Assembly: GCA_002508495.1 (NCBI GenBank) | Contig: DANA01000077.1 | Location: 1-11,073 of the forward strand | Reading direction: 5' to 3' | Source of the DNA: Methanoregula sp. UBA276 | Lineage (GTDB): Archaea > Halobacteriota > Methanomicrobia > Methanomicrobiales > Methanospirillaceae | DNA length: 11,073 bases | Shown: piece by piece, positions 1 to 6,796 of the stretch | How the letters are laid out: each line of letters opens with the position of its first letter | Numbering within the stretch: position 1 is the stretch's first letter | The notes under the pieces: generated by a model | Told to the model about the DNA's origin: nothing | The model's input: the letters and a program-made list of their open reading frames with translations, nothing else | Databases searched by the model: none | Position numbers and translations under genes: made by a program

Positions 1-2556
1 GAGGAGAGCGTGCTTGGGTGGAAGGAGATCGAGTTCGAGGTCATGCGCGACTCGGCTGACACCTGCATCATCATCTGCGGGATGGAGAACGTCGATCCCA
101 TGGGAATCCATACCGGGGAGAGTGTCGTTGTTGCCCCCATCCTGACCCTCCGTGACGACGAGTTCCAGATGATGCGCAGCGCGGCAATCAAGATCATCCG
201 TGCCCTGGATGTGCAGGGTGGCTGCAACATCCAGTTCGCGTTCCGCAACGGGGATTACCGGGTCATCGAGGTCAACCCGCGGGTCTCCCGGTCCTCGGCG
301 CTGGCCTCCAAGGCAACGGGGTACCCGATTGCCCGCGTTTCTGCAAAGATCGCCATCGGTCTCCGGCTTGACGAGATTGCAAACACCGTTACCGGGTGCA
401 CCCCGGCATCGTTTGAGCCTGCCATCGATTACATCGTGGTCAAGGTCCCCCGCTGGCCGTTCGACAAATTCAAGAGTGCCGACCGGACCCTCTCCACTGC
501 CATGAAGAGTACCGGGGAGGTCATGGCAATCGGGAGGTCTATTGAAGAAGCATTCATGAAGGCCAAACGTTCGCTGGACACGGATGTCACCGCGCATACA
601 AGCCCAAGCGAGATCCGCATGATCCTCTCCCGTCCGACGGACGAGCGGTTCCACTGCCTGTTCGATGCGTTCCGGCAGGGATTCTCGATTGAAGAGATTG
701 TCCAGCTCACCGCGATTACACCGTTCTTCTTGGAGAAAATCAAGAATATTGTTGATGTGGAGTTGCGGCTCGCAAAGCCGGGATGCACGGATGATGACAT
801 CCTTCAGGCAAAAAAATACGGTTTTGCCAATTCCGAGATCATCCAGCTGACGGGCAGGACCCTTGCTGAGATCGAGGCAATCGGGAACCCGGCGTCCTAC
901 AAAATGGTGGATACCTGTGCTGCGGAATTTCCGGCAAACACGCCCTATTTCTATTCCACCTGCGAAGGGGACTGTGAGATTGTTCCAACGGACACAAAAA
1001 AAGTGCTCATCCTCGGTTCCGGGCCGATCCGCATCGGGCAGGGGATCGAGTTTGATTACTGCACGGTGCATGCAGTCCAGGCGCTCCGCGAGGAGGAGGG
1101 GGTCGAGGTTCACATTGTCAACAACAATCCTGAAACCGTTTCCACGGATTTCGATACCTCCGACCGTCTCTTCTTCGAGCCGATGCAGCTCGAGGACATC
1201 ATCAACATCCTTAAAAAAGACACCTACTATGGCGTTATGGTCCAGTTCGGCGGGCAGAACGCGGTCAACCTCGCGGTCCCCATCGAGAAGGAGATCGGGC
1301 GCCTGAACCTTCCCGCCCGCATTCTCGGGACCAGCCCGGACGCCATGGATATCGCAGAAGACCGCGACCGCTTCAGCGTGCTGTTAACGCAGCTCGGGAT
1401 CCCCTGCCCCCCGAATTCCTCTGCGTATTCCGAGGACGAAGCGAAAGCCAAAGCAGAACAGATCGGGTACCCGGTGCTGGTACGACCATCCTACGTTCTC
1501 GGGGGTCGCGCCATGGAGATCGTGCACAACGAGCGCGAGCTCGAGACCTACATGAAGGAGGCCGTACGGGTCAGCAGGAACCACCCGGTACTCATCGATT
1601 CCTACCTGCAGAACGCCATCGAACTTGACGTTGATGCGGTCTGCGATGGCGAAGAGGTGCTGATCGGGGGGATCATGGAGCACATCGAACAGGCCGGTAT
1701 CCACTCGGGTGACTCGGCATGTGTCATCCCGCCCCAGTCCCTCTCCCCGGATGTCCTTGGCCGTGTCCGGGACTACACGCGGAAGCTTGCCCTTGGCCTG
1801 GGAGTGGTCGGGCTGGTCAACCTCCAGATGGCAGTAAAGGATGATGTCGTCTATATCCTTGAAGCCAACCCGCGGGCAAGCCGCACCGTCCCGTTCGTCT
1901 CCAAGGCTTCGGGAATACCTATCGCCAAGATTGCCGCAAAAGTCATGATTGGGAAAAAGCTCCGCGATCTCGGGTACCATGAGCGTGATATCCGGCATGT
2001 TGCAGTAAAAGAAGTGCTCCTGCCCTTCAGCAAACTCGCCGGGGTTGACACGATGCTCGGCCCCGAGATGAAGAGCACGGGGGAGGTCATGGGGATCGAT
2101 TATGATTTCGGGCTCGCCTTTTACAAGGCCTGCATCTCGGCAGACAACGAGCTCCCTCTCAAGGGCAACATCTTCATCTCCGTGAACATGGAGCAAAAAG
2201 AAGAAGTCATCCCCATTGCAGGAAAACTTCGTGACCTGGGACTGGTTCTCTATGGTACCGAGGGGACAGTCGACTACCTGCTGGAGGCAGGGATCGAAGC
2301 GAACCTGGTACGGAAGGTGCAGGAGGGGTCACCCAATGTGCTGGACATGATGCGGCATGGCGAAATCCGGCTCATCATCAACACCCCCCAGGACAAGCAG
2401 TCCCGGGAGGACCACTACCAGATTATGCGTGCGGCAGTGGACTTCAGTATCCCCTACATTACCACGCTGCAGGCAGCGCGTGCGGCAGCACTTGCGATCG
2501 ATGCTATCAAGCGCGAAGAGCTTACGCTCGAACCGCTCACCCATTATCTTCGCTGA
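1..2556 (+). CDS. carB: Carbamoyl phosphate synthetase large subunit (5'-truncated by window edge)
   Basis: The large subunit makes carbamoyl phosphate from bicarbonate, glutamine-derived ammonia and two ATP, for arginine and pyrimidine synthesis in the cytoplasm. The frame is open from base 1 (EESVLGWKEIEFEV, upstream of the first Met), so the gene begins outside the window. 851 residues are present and roughly 205-210 are missing against the usual ~1060-1070. Counting from base 1: the rest of the first ATP-grasp half has ENVDPMGIHTGES (29-41) and EVNPR (90-94). An oligomerisation region follows. The second synthetase half starts near 333 with GSGPIRIGQGIEFDY and has a second ATP-grasp with RPSYVLGGRAME (~495) and EANPRASRT (~621). 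The C-terminal MGS-like allosteric domain spans ~724-851. It is one continuous polypeptide here, whereas carB is split in two in some methanogens. The small subunit carA is not in the window and presumably lies upstream. Identification is secure. Confidence 0.97.
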   Translation, partial: EESVLGWKEIEFEVMRDSADTCIIICGMENVDPMGIHTGESVVVAPILTLRDDEFQMMRSAAIKIIRALDVQGGCNIQFAFRNGDYRVIEVNPRVSRSSALASKATGYPIARVSAKIAIGLRLDEIANTVTGCTPASFEPAIDYIVVKVPRWPFDKFKSADRTLSTAMKSTGEVMAIGRSIEEAFMKAKRSLDTDVTAHTSPSEIRMILSRPTDERFHCLFDAFRQGFSIEEIVQLTAITPFFLEKIKNIVDVELRLAKPGCTDDDILQAKKYGFANSEIIQLTGRTLAEIEAIGNPASYKMVDTCAAEFPANTPYFYSTCEGDCEIVPTDTKKVLILGSGPIRIGQGIEFDYCTVHAVQALREEEGVEVHIVNNNPETVSTDFDTSDRLFFEPMQLEDIINILKKDTYYGVMVQFGGQNAVNLAVPIEKEIGRLNLPARILGTSPDAMDIAEDRDRFSVLLTQLGIPCPPNSSAYSEDEAKAKAEQIGYPVLVRPSYVLGGRAMEIVHNERELETYMKEAVRVSRNHPVLIDSYLQNAIELDVDAVCDGEEVLIGGIMEHIEQAGIHSGDSACVIPPQSLSPDVLGRVRDYTRKLALGLGVVGLVNLQMAVKDDVVYILEANPRASRTVPFVSKASGIPIAKIAAKVMIGKKLRDLGYHERDIRHVAVKEVLLPFSKLAGVDTMLGPEMKSTGEVMGIDYDFGLAFYKACISADNELPLKGNIFISVNMEQKEEVIPIAGKLRDLGLVLYGTEGTVDYLLEAGIEANLVRKVQEGSPNVLDMMRHGEIRLIINTPQDKQSREDHYQIMRAAVDFSIPYITTLQAARAAALAIDAIKREELTLEPLTHYLR

Positions 2557-2567
2557 CTCCGTCGTGA

Positions 2568-2590
2568 TTTTTTTCATTTTCTTATTTTTT
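2568..2590 (+). terminator. T-tract terminator after carB
   Basis: Three T runs (7, 4 and 6 T) start 12 bases after the carB stop codon with no clear hairpin before them. This is the usual form of intrinsic terminator in archaea. A further seven-T run lies at about 2629-2635. Function is inferred from composition and position. Confidence 0.6.
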
Positions 2591-2665
2591 CCTCTCTTCA
2601 ACAAAAATCCCGTTTGTCCGGTCCGGCTTTTTTTAGGAATAATCCTTCACAAAAATTGAATATCC

Positions 2666-2673
2666 TTATATAC
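2666..2673 (+). promoter_or_regulatory. TATA box of the lipoprotein gene
   Basis: The sequence ttatatac begins 29 bases upstream of the ATG at 2695. There is no Shine-Dalgarno sequence before that ATG, only an A-rich stretch. With the usual archaeal TATA-to-start distance of about 25-30 bases, the transcript would begin at or next to the start codon, so the mRNA is probably leaderless. Confidence 0.55.
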
Positions 2674-2694
2674 CGAAATAACAAAAAAAGATGC

Positions 2695-3198
2695 ATGAAG
2701 AAATTATCTGTTGTTCTCGCAATCCTGTTTGTCGGGATCCTGCTTGCGGGATGTACTTCCCAGCCGGCAGAACCTGCAGTTACCGCTACCCCCACGGCAG
2801 TACCAGCCGTTGTCGAAACCCCTGCCCCGACTGCTGAACCCACCAAGGAGATCGTTGTTGTTGTCGTGGAAACCCCCAAACCAACTGCAACCGCGACACC
2901 TGCACCCGAGATCCCCACCCACGTGATTACCTTCACGCAGGACCTGACCATCATGCCGGATGCAACCGCTTATGTAAAGGTCGGGACCAAGGTCATCTGG
3001 AAGAACGAGGACCCCTTCAAGCCGCACACTATTGACGCAACCAGTGATCAGCTTGATAAGTACTTTGGCAGCTCAGATGCAGTCCAGATCCCCTATGGCG
3101 GATCTCTTGAGGTAGTCTTTGACAAAGTCGGCTCCTATGATTACACGACCGGCCCATTCCAGCCCCAGGTCCAGGCAAAAATCGTAGTCCAGGAGTAA
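2695..3198 (+). CDS. Membrane-anchored lipoprotein with a degenerate cupredoxin-like domain
   Basis: This is a predicted exported, lipid-anchored protein of 167 residues; its function is unknown. Residues 1-20 form a lipoprotein signal peptide: basic MKK, a hydrophobic core and the lipobox LLAGC with Cys20 as the expected modified residue. Residues 21-75 are a low-complexity Pro/Thr/Ala/Val linker that includes a run of five valines. Residues ~76-167 look like a cupredoxin β-sandwich, with VKVGTKVIWKNEDPFKPHTI near 95-113 and GSYDYTTGPF near 146-155. Against the amicyanin/plastocyanin pattern, the first ligand His (His111) is kept. The Cys-x-x-His-x-x-Met loop after the YxY is replaced by Thr/Gly/Phe/Gln/Pro, so a type 1 copper site is not expected. 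The upstream frame extends to 2614, but the signal peptide and TATA box support ATG 2695. It appears to be a single-gene unit with its own promoter and terminator. The fold assignment is by motif and is less certain than the lipoprotein call. Confidence 0.8.
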   Translation: MKKLSVVLAILFVGILLAGCTSQPAEPAVTATPTAVPAVVETPAPTAEPTKEIVVVVVETPKPTATATPAPEIPTHVITFTQDLTIMPDATAYVKVGTKVIWKNEDPFKPHTIDATSDQLDKYFGSSDAVQIPYGGSLEVVFDKVGSYDYTTGPFQPQVQAKIVVQE

Positions 3199-3215
3199 CG
3201 GATATCCACGAACCC

Positions 3216-3260
3216 GTTCAGGATCCAATTGCCTGAACAACTCTCTTTTTCATTCTGTTT
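3216..3260 (+). terminator. Hairpin plus T-rich tract after the lipoprotein gene
   Basis: A perfect 7-bp inverted repeat (GTTCAGG at 3216-3222, CCTGAAC at 3232-3238, 9-base loop) lies 17 bases after the stop codon. A T-rich stretch at about 3241-3260 follows it. It resembles a bacterial-style intrinsic terminator. The hairpin may help termination or protect the 3' end of the mRNA. Confidence 0.55.
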
Positions 3261-3317
3261 CCCGCGCCCGGATCTCCAGAACAATCTTTGTTCATGGACG
3301 GGGGATAACCCCTTGGG

Positions 3318-3326
3318 AATATAAGG
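3318..3326 (+). promoter_or_regulatory. TATA box of argG
   Basis: The sequence aatataagg lies about 52-60 bases before the argG ATG. A transcript would start near 3345-3350, giving a ~30-base leader. That leader contains purine-rich candidates for ribosome binding (ggggag at about 3363-3368 and aggt just before the ATG). Confidence 0.5.
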
Positions 3327-3377
3327 AAAAGCCACCAATAATTACAGGATCATCCACATCCAGGGGAGAATTTAGGT

Positions 3378-4574
3378 ATGGGAAAAGGCACAATTGTTCT
3401 TGCATATTCAGGGGGGCTTGACACCTCCATCTGTATCCCGCTGTTAAAGGAGCGGTATGATTATGATCGCGTTGTGACGGTAGCAGTCCATGTCGGCCAG
3501 CAGGATGCCGAGATCCATACCGCCACGGAAAAAGGGAAAAAACTCGCCGACCGGCACTATACCATCGATGCACGCGATGCGTTTGTCCAAAACCATGTGT
3601 TCCCTGCCATCAAGGCCAACGGTTCGTATGAGGGGTACCCGATGGGTACCTCCCTTGCCCGGCCGCTGATTGCGGAGGAAGTTGTCAGGATTGCCAAAAA
3701 AGAGAAAGCAAAAGCCGTCGGCCATGGGTGCACCGGCAAGGGCAATGATCAGCTCCGGTTTGATTTTATCGTGAGGAGCGCCGGTCTTGAAGTTGTTGCC
3801 CCCATACGGGAGCTCAACCTCACCCGTGACTGGGAGATCGATTACGCACAGAAGCACAAGATTCCGGTCCCGGTGAAGAAGAATAAACCCTGGAGCATTG
3901 ATGAGAACTGCTGGAGCCGGAGTATCGAGGGTGGCAGGCTCGAGGATCCTGCGTACCACCCCCCCGAGGAGATCTACGCGTGGACCGTCTCACCCCGGAA
4001 AGCACCCGACACGCCGGCAAAAATCACGCTCGAATTCAAATCGGGAGTGCCGGTTGCGCTGAACAAAAAGAAGCTCAAGGGATATGCCCTGATCCAGGAC
4101 CTCAATACCCTTGCAGGAAAACACGGGGTAGGCCGCAACGATCTTATCGAGGATCGCATCCTGGGCCTCAAAGCCCGGGAAAATTACGAGCATCCGGCCG
4201 CTACGGTCATCCTTGCCGCCCACCGGGACCTGGAGTCTTTGGTCCTGACCCGCGCCGAACTTGCGTTCAAGCGGACCGTTGATGACAAATGGTCGGAGCT
4301 TGCGTACAAGGGCCTTGTCTATGAACCTCTCTACGCAGCCCTCAATGCCTTCATCGATACCACCCAGGAGCGCGTGAATGGGACTGTGGACCTCGAGCTC
4401 TACAAGGGCCATGTGACGGTGCTGGGCAGAAGTTCGCCGGATGCGATCTATTCCGGTGACCTGGTATCCTTTGACAGTGATACCATCGACCAGTGCCATG
4501 CAATCGGTGTCTCCCAGTATTTCGGTCTCCAGGCACGCCTGGTTGCCCGGATGGCAAAAGCGAAGAAGAAATAA
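3378..4574 (+). CDS. argG: Argininosuccinate synthase
   Basis: The enzyme joins citrulline and aspartate with ATP to give argininosuccinate, AMP and PPi, the penultimate step of arginine synthesis, in the cytoplasm. The 398-residue length is typical. The N-terminal nucleotide-binding motif AYSGGLDTS is at residues 9-17. GHGCTGKGND (115-124) and SIDEN followed by RSIEGGRLEDP (173-191) are family signatures for ATP, aspartate and citrulline binding. The start ATG directly follows a short purine-rich stretch, and the SGGLDTS motif sits at the expected distance from it. The gene has its own TATA box upstream and a T-tract downstream, so it seems to be transcribed alone, not with carB. It uses the product of argF, which lies 2.2 kb away on the other strand. 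Identification is secure. Confidence 0.97.
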   Translation: MGKGTIVLAYSGGLDTSICIPLLKERYDYDRVVTVAVHVGQQDAEIHTATEKGKKLADRHYTIDARDAFVQNHVFPAIKANGSYEGYPMGTSLARPLIAEEVVRIAKKEKAKAVGHGCTGKGNDQLRFDFIVRSAGLEVVAPIRELNLTRDWEIDYAQKHKIPVPVKKNKPWSIDENCWSRSIEGGRLEDPAYHPPEEIYAWTVSPRKAPDTPAKITLEFKSGVPVALNKKKLKGYALIQDLNTLAGKHGVGRNDLIEDRILGLKARENYEHPAATVILAAHRDLESLVLTRAELAFKRTVDDKWSELAYKGLVYEPLYAALNAFIDTTQERVNGTVDLELYKGHVTVLGRSSPDAIYSGDLVSFDSDTIDQCHAIGVSQYFGLQARLVARMAKAKKK

Positions 4575-4591
4575 TTTTTCTTCATTCTTTT
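4575..4591 (+). terminator. T-rich terminator after argG
   Basis: The T-rich stretch tttttcttcattctttt directly follows the argG TAA. No strong hairpin precedes it. It is a probable archaeal oligo-T terminator, with the next promoter about 27 bases further on. Confidence 0.5.
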
Positions 4592-4617
4592 GGGCATTCC
4601 TGCACCAAAGCGAAACG

Positions 4618-4649
4618 TATAAGGATTGCCAGAAGTAAAAATCGGTGAT
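4618..4649 (+). promoter_or_regulatory. TATA box and ribosome-binding site of the marker 14 gene
   Basis: tataagg at 4618-4624 is preceded by a BRE-like CGAAAC. GGTGAT at 4644-4649 touches the ATG at 4650 and matches the anti-Shine-Dalgarno end of archaeal 16S rRNA. The predicted transcript start (about 4645-4650) means little or no leader. These elements favour ATG 4650 over the in-frame TTG at 4626, which would lie upstream of the transcript start. Confidence 0.5.
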
Positions 4650-6149
4650 ATGTGCGCCAGCTTTTTTTCCCGTTTCATCAAACCCAAACCCCATATTGTT
4701 GAAAGTCCACTACCGCCGTCCATATCGCACGGTGCTGGCATGCAGGTGCCGGAATACAAGAACAAACCCTATTTTATCGTGGCATCGGTCGAGATGGGGA
4801 ACACCACGACAAAATGCATCCTGACCGGTGTCAGCCTGGAGACCGGGATGTCCTATGTCATCAACAAGACCGTCAGTATGAGCCGGGACATACGCCCGCC
4901 AAAGCCGGGGGAGACGATCTTTGGTGCAACGCTTGACGGGACCGAACTTACCCGCGAGGCTGTCACCGAACTGGTCCGGGACACCCTGCTCCGGTGCCAT
5001 GAAGAGGCGCACCTTGATATCCAGAAGGACCTGGATTTTGTTGTCCGCAGCACGGGGGTTGTTGCCGAGATGGAGTCCCCGGACCAGGTCGGGGATTTTG
5101 TGATCGCCCTTGCAAACGGGTGCCTTGCAGCCGGTGTCCCGCCGCGAAAGATGACGCCCCCCATGTCAAAGGAGAACCAGTCGCAAAAACTCCAGCCGTT
5201 CAGTTTTGCCGATAAAGTGGTCTTTGTCGGGGCGGTTGCCGGGGTTATCCCCCCGGTGGGATCGACCGGCGTCGAGATGGTGGCAAACGAGATGGAAGGC
5301 GAGCTTGCCATGGCCGGGATCAAGGAGGGGGCCAAGTGGACGCCGGTCGATTTCCGTAACCCCTGCATTTCCATTGATTTCGGGACAACGCTTGACGGGC
5401 GCATAACCAGCGATGTCGCACCGGGCAGCGAGAACCCGTTTGCCAAAACGGTCGGGAACTTCTGCGGGCTTGCCGGGGCGATCCCCGATGCGATTGTGCG
5501 GGGTACCGGCCTTGTACAGGAACGGACCGGCACGGCGCTTGATATTTTCGGGGAGCACAGTGTTGCCGGGGGACTGTTCTCGTTGGGGAGCCGGCGGGTT
5601 GTTGACGATTTCGTGAATCATTGCCACGAGCATATCGATATCCGGATTGTCCCTGCTGATCGCGAGAGGTTCGGGAGAGTTCCGGTGAATGCAAAACTGG
5701 CAATCGAGTCCGGCATTGCCATGATCGGGTGTGACTGCGGGGTCAACAGCAGCGAACTTGACCAGCTCCTCGCGATTGGATCGGAAATCCATAAGAACCA
5801 CGGCCTGACGGTCCTCAACGAAGTTATCGATAAGGTATGTGCACGAATGGCGCTGCGTCTTATCGATGTTGCCGTGGAACAGAACCTTGTTCCCCGGAAT
5901 TCATCGATCGGGTTCACCGGGCGGGCGGCAATCTCCGGCCGGAAACCCGGATATATCCTCGACGGAATTATCGAACGGAACCTCTTTGATGACCCGGTTG
6001 ACCACCTTGTTTTCGTGGATGACGGGCTTGCCCGTGGCGCGGCGCTGATGGGCCGGTGCATGAACTCGCTTGGGAAACCGAAAAATCCCATCGGCGGGGT
6101 CCGCGGGGGACGATGTATTATGAGCCAGCGGATAAAAATAGGTAAGTGA
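4650..6149 (+). CDS. Methanogenesis marker protein 14 (ASKHA-like fold suspected)
   Basis: This 499-residue protein matches the family I know as methanogenesis marker protein 14 (DUF2114), found in methanogens and of unknown biochemical role. Recognisable stretches are VEMGNTTTK (47-55), RSTGVVAEM (133-141), GVPPRKMTPPMS (162-173), the NEMEGELAMAGIKEGAKW block (213-230), SIDFGTTLDGRI (241-252) and GNFCGLAGAIPDAI (269-282). VEMGNTTTK and SIDFGTT resemble the two phosphate-binding loops of ASKHA ATPases, and GFTGRAAISG (421-430) could be the adenosine loop. By analogy with ASKHA activators of corrinoid and radical enzymes, an ATP-dependent role in maturing or reactivating a methanogenesis enzyme is possible; that is inference only. 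The first ~40 residues, Pro/Lys-rich, look like a poorly conserved extension. No signal peptide or membrane segment is seen, so it is probably cytoplasmic. It is followed at once by a small gene likely to be co-translated. Confidence 0.88.
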   Translation: MCASFFSRFIKPKPHIVESPLPPSISHGAGMQVPEYKNKPYFIVASVEMGNTTTKCILTGVSLETGMSYVINKTVSMSRDIRPPKPGETIFGATLDGTELTREAVTELVRDTLLRCHEEAHLDIQKDLDFVVRSTGVVAEMESPDQVGDFVIALANGCLAAGVPPRKMTPPMSKENQSQKLQPFSFADKVVFVGAVAGVIPPVGSTGVEMVANEMEGELAMAGIKEGAKWTPVDFRNPCISIDFGTTLDGRITSDVAPGSENPFAKTVGNFCGLAGAIPDAIVRGTGLVQERTGTALDIFGEHSVAGGLFSLGSRRVVDDFVNHCHEHIDIRIVPADRERFGRVPVNAKLAIESGIAMIGCDCGVNSSELDQLLAIGSEIHKNHGLTVLNEVIDKVCARMALRLIDVAVEQNLVPRNSSIGFTGRAAISGRKPGYILDGIIERNLFDDPVDHLVFVDDGLARGAALMGRCMNSLGKPKNPIGGVRGGRCIMSQRIKIGK

Positions 6150-6160
6150 GAAGCGTTACT

Positions 6161-6400
6161 ATGACAGACGAAGAGCCCCTGTACGATGTTCTTGTTCCCC
6201 CGGGTGTGCCCCGCAAGATCCTCTATGAGATCCCCGAGAAATTCGATGTGAAGGTTGTTGAACGAACCCTTCCCATGAAGTTTGCCAATATGGATGGCGA
6301 CGAGCGCAACCTTATCGCATTCCGGGGGACCATGGAGGAAGTAAAGAAGGTGGAACAATTCATGCTCGAACAATTACGGGCATTTGTTGAAGAGAAATAG
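6161..6400 (+). CDS. Small acidic protein of unknown function, coupled to the marker 14 gene
   Basis: This is a 79-residue soluble protein with no signal peptide, membrane segment or Cys. I do not recognise a named family. The pattern looks like two β-strand/α-helix units: YDVLVPPGV then a helix, VKVVERTL, ERNLIAFRG, then a charged C-terminal helix EEVKKVEQFMLEQL. This would suit a small ferredoxin-like or ACT-like α/β fold (inference). ATG 6161 is chosen. An in-frame GTG at 6146 overlaps the preceding stop as GTGA, with aggt just upstream, and would add five residues; either start implies translational coupling to marker 14. A T-tract follows the stop codon, closing a two-gene operon. Tight linkage to marker 14 suggests a shared, methanogen-specific role. 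Confidence 0.8.
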   Translation: MTDEEPLYDVLVPPGVPRKILYEIPEKFDVKVVERTLPMKFANMDGDERNLIAFRGTMEEVKKVEQFMLEQLRAFVEEK

Positions 6401-6406
6401 TGTCTC

Positions 6407-6426
6407 TTTTTTTTCCCGTCATTTTT
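6407..6426 (+). terminator. T-tract terminator after the marker 14 operon
   Basis: A run of eight T (6407-6414) and one of five T (6422-6426) lie just downstream of the TAG at 6398-6400, with no clear hairpin. This is a typical archaeal oligo-T terminator by position and composition. Confidence 0.6.
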
Positions 6427-6464
6427 CCCTGTTTTCGCCAATTCATCATTGGATAATTTCCGGT

Positions 6465-6492
6465 ACCGCCATATACTGCGGTAACTGGCGGT
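6465..6492. repeat. 7-bp inverted repeat enclosing a TATA-like element
   Basis: ACCGCCA (6465-6471) and TGGCGGT (6486-6492) are perfect reverse complements around a 14-base centre containing tatact. A nested pair ACCGC/GCGGT (6465-6469, 6478-6482) and the palindrome CGGTACCG (6461-6468) overlap it. The arrangement could be an operator over a promoter, or a stem-loop. Function is unproven. Confidence 0.4.
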
Positions 6493-6656
6493 TGATTAGG
6501 CATGCCATCCCCCACAACGCGGGTTCTCTTCTCTGGTGGGACCTGTCCCTCCGCTATTACCCTGGAATCCGGGGCAGGGTCGGGTGCGAAAAATGAGGTT
6601 CCCTGCAATTCGTGGGTACGATACACGATGAATTTATCTTCCCTTGCATTGCCTGT

Positions 6657-6676
6657 GCTGCCGCGGGGGCGGCAGC
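6657..6676 (+). repeat. Perfect 8-bp GC-rich hairpin with GGGG loop
   Basis: GCTGCCGC (6657-6664), a GGGG loop, then GCGGCAGC (6669-6676). Two G-U wobble pairs could extend the stem in the + strand RNA. It starts about 20-27 bases after a TATA-like TTTATC and ends 12 bases before a GGAGGT ribosome-binding site, so it may be the 5' end of a transcript. There is no T-run after it on the + strand, so it is not an ordinary terminator there. Confidence 0.5.
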
Positions 6677-6765
6677 GTTCAACGTAATGGAGGTTTGATG
6701 GTGAATTGCCCCTATCAAGCTGATGACCGGGTCATGGGGTTACTCCCGCAGATTAGCGAAGAGAC

Positions 6766-6771
6766 AAAAAA
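6766..6771 (-). terminator. Possible T-run terminator after argF
   Basis: On the minus strand a run of six T occurs about 25 bases past the argF TAA. Only a weak stem lies between. It is the only T-run near the operon end, so it is the best candidate terminator for the four-gene unit. Confidence 0.4.
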
Positions 6772-6796
6772 GATTATCGCGTGCTCCGGCAGCTGG

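Larger units (their letters stand above)
6401..6796. other. 396-base gap between convergent genes; no secure gene
   Basis: This gap separates the 3' ends of the marker 14 operon (+) and the carS-pyrE-purD-argF operon (-). It is much longer than termination needs, when the other gaps here are about 10-180 bases. It contains, in order: the + strand T-tract, a TATA-like element inside a 7-bp inverted repeat (6465-6492), a short inverted repeat ACCCTG/CAGGGT (6559-6564 and 6575-6580), a TTTATC element (~6630-6637), an 8-bp hairpin (6657-6676), and a GGAGGT ribosome-binding site with an ATG at 6698. On the minus strand a six-T run at 6766-6771 may terminate argF. Open frames from 6502 (61 codons) and 6698 (84 codons) exist but neither resembles a known protein. 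No tRNA-like cloverleaf or GTTCRANNC motif was seen. Confidence 0.5.

Noticed and set aside
1384..2196. Long open frame (270 codons) on the minus strand inside carB
   Set aside because: It lies wholly antisense to strongly conserved carB sequence, and its product has no recognisable motifs. GC-rich codons in carB explain the lack of stops.
2810..2900. GTTGTTGTTGTCGTGG stretch and Thr/Pro codons as a tandem repeat
   Set aside because: The low complexity follows from the amino acid make-up of the lipoprotein linker; there is no regular repeat unit.
5166..6373. Minus-strand open frames of 211 and 251 codons across the marker 14 gene
   Set aside because: They are antisense to a conserved coding frame and have no supported start, motif or promoter. 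They are shadow frames.
6559..6580. ACCCTG/CAGGGT inverted repeat as part of a tRNA or riboswitch
   Set aside because: The 6-bp stem stands alone. No T-arm, anticodon arm or known riboswitch core could be built around it.
6719..6760. Possible C/D box guide RNA (TGATGA at about 6720)
   Set aside because: The box C is imperfect and no box D or internal D'/C' pair occurs at a suitable distance.
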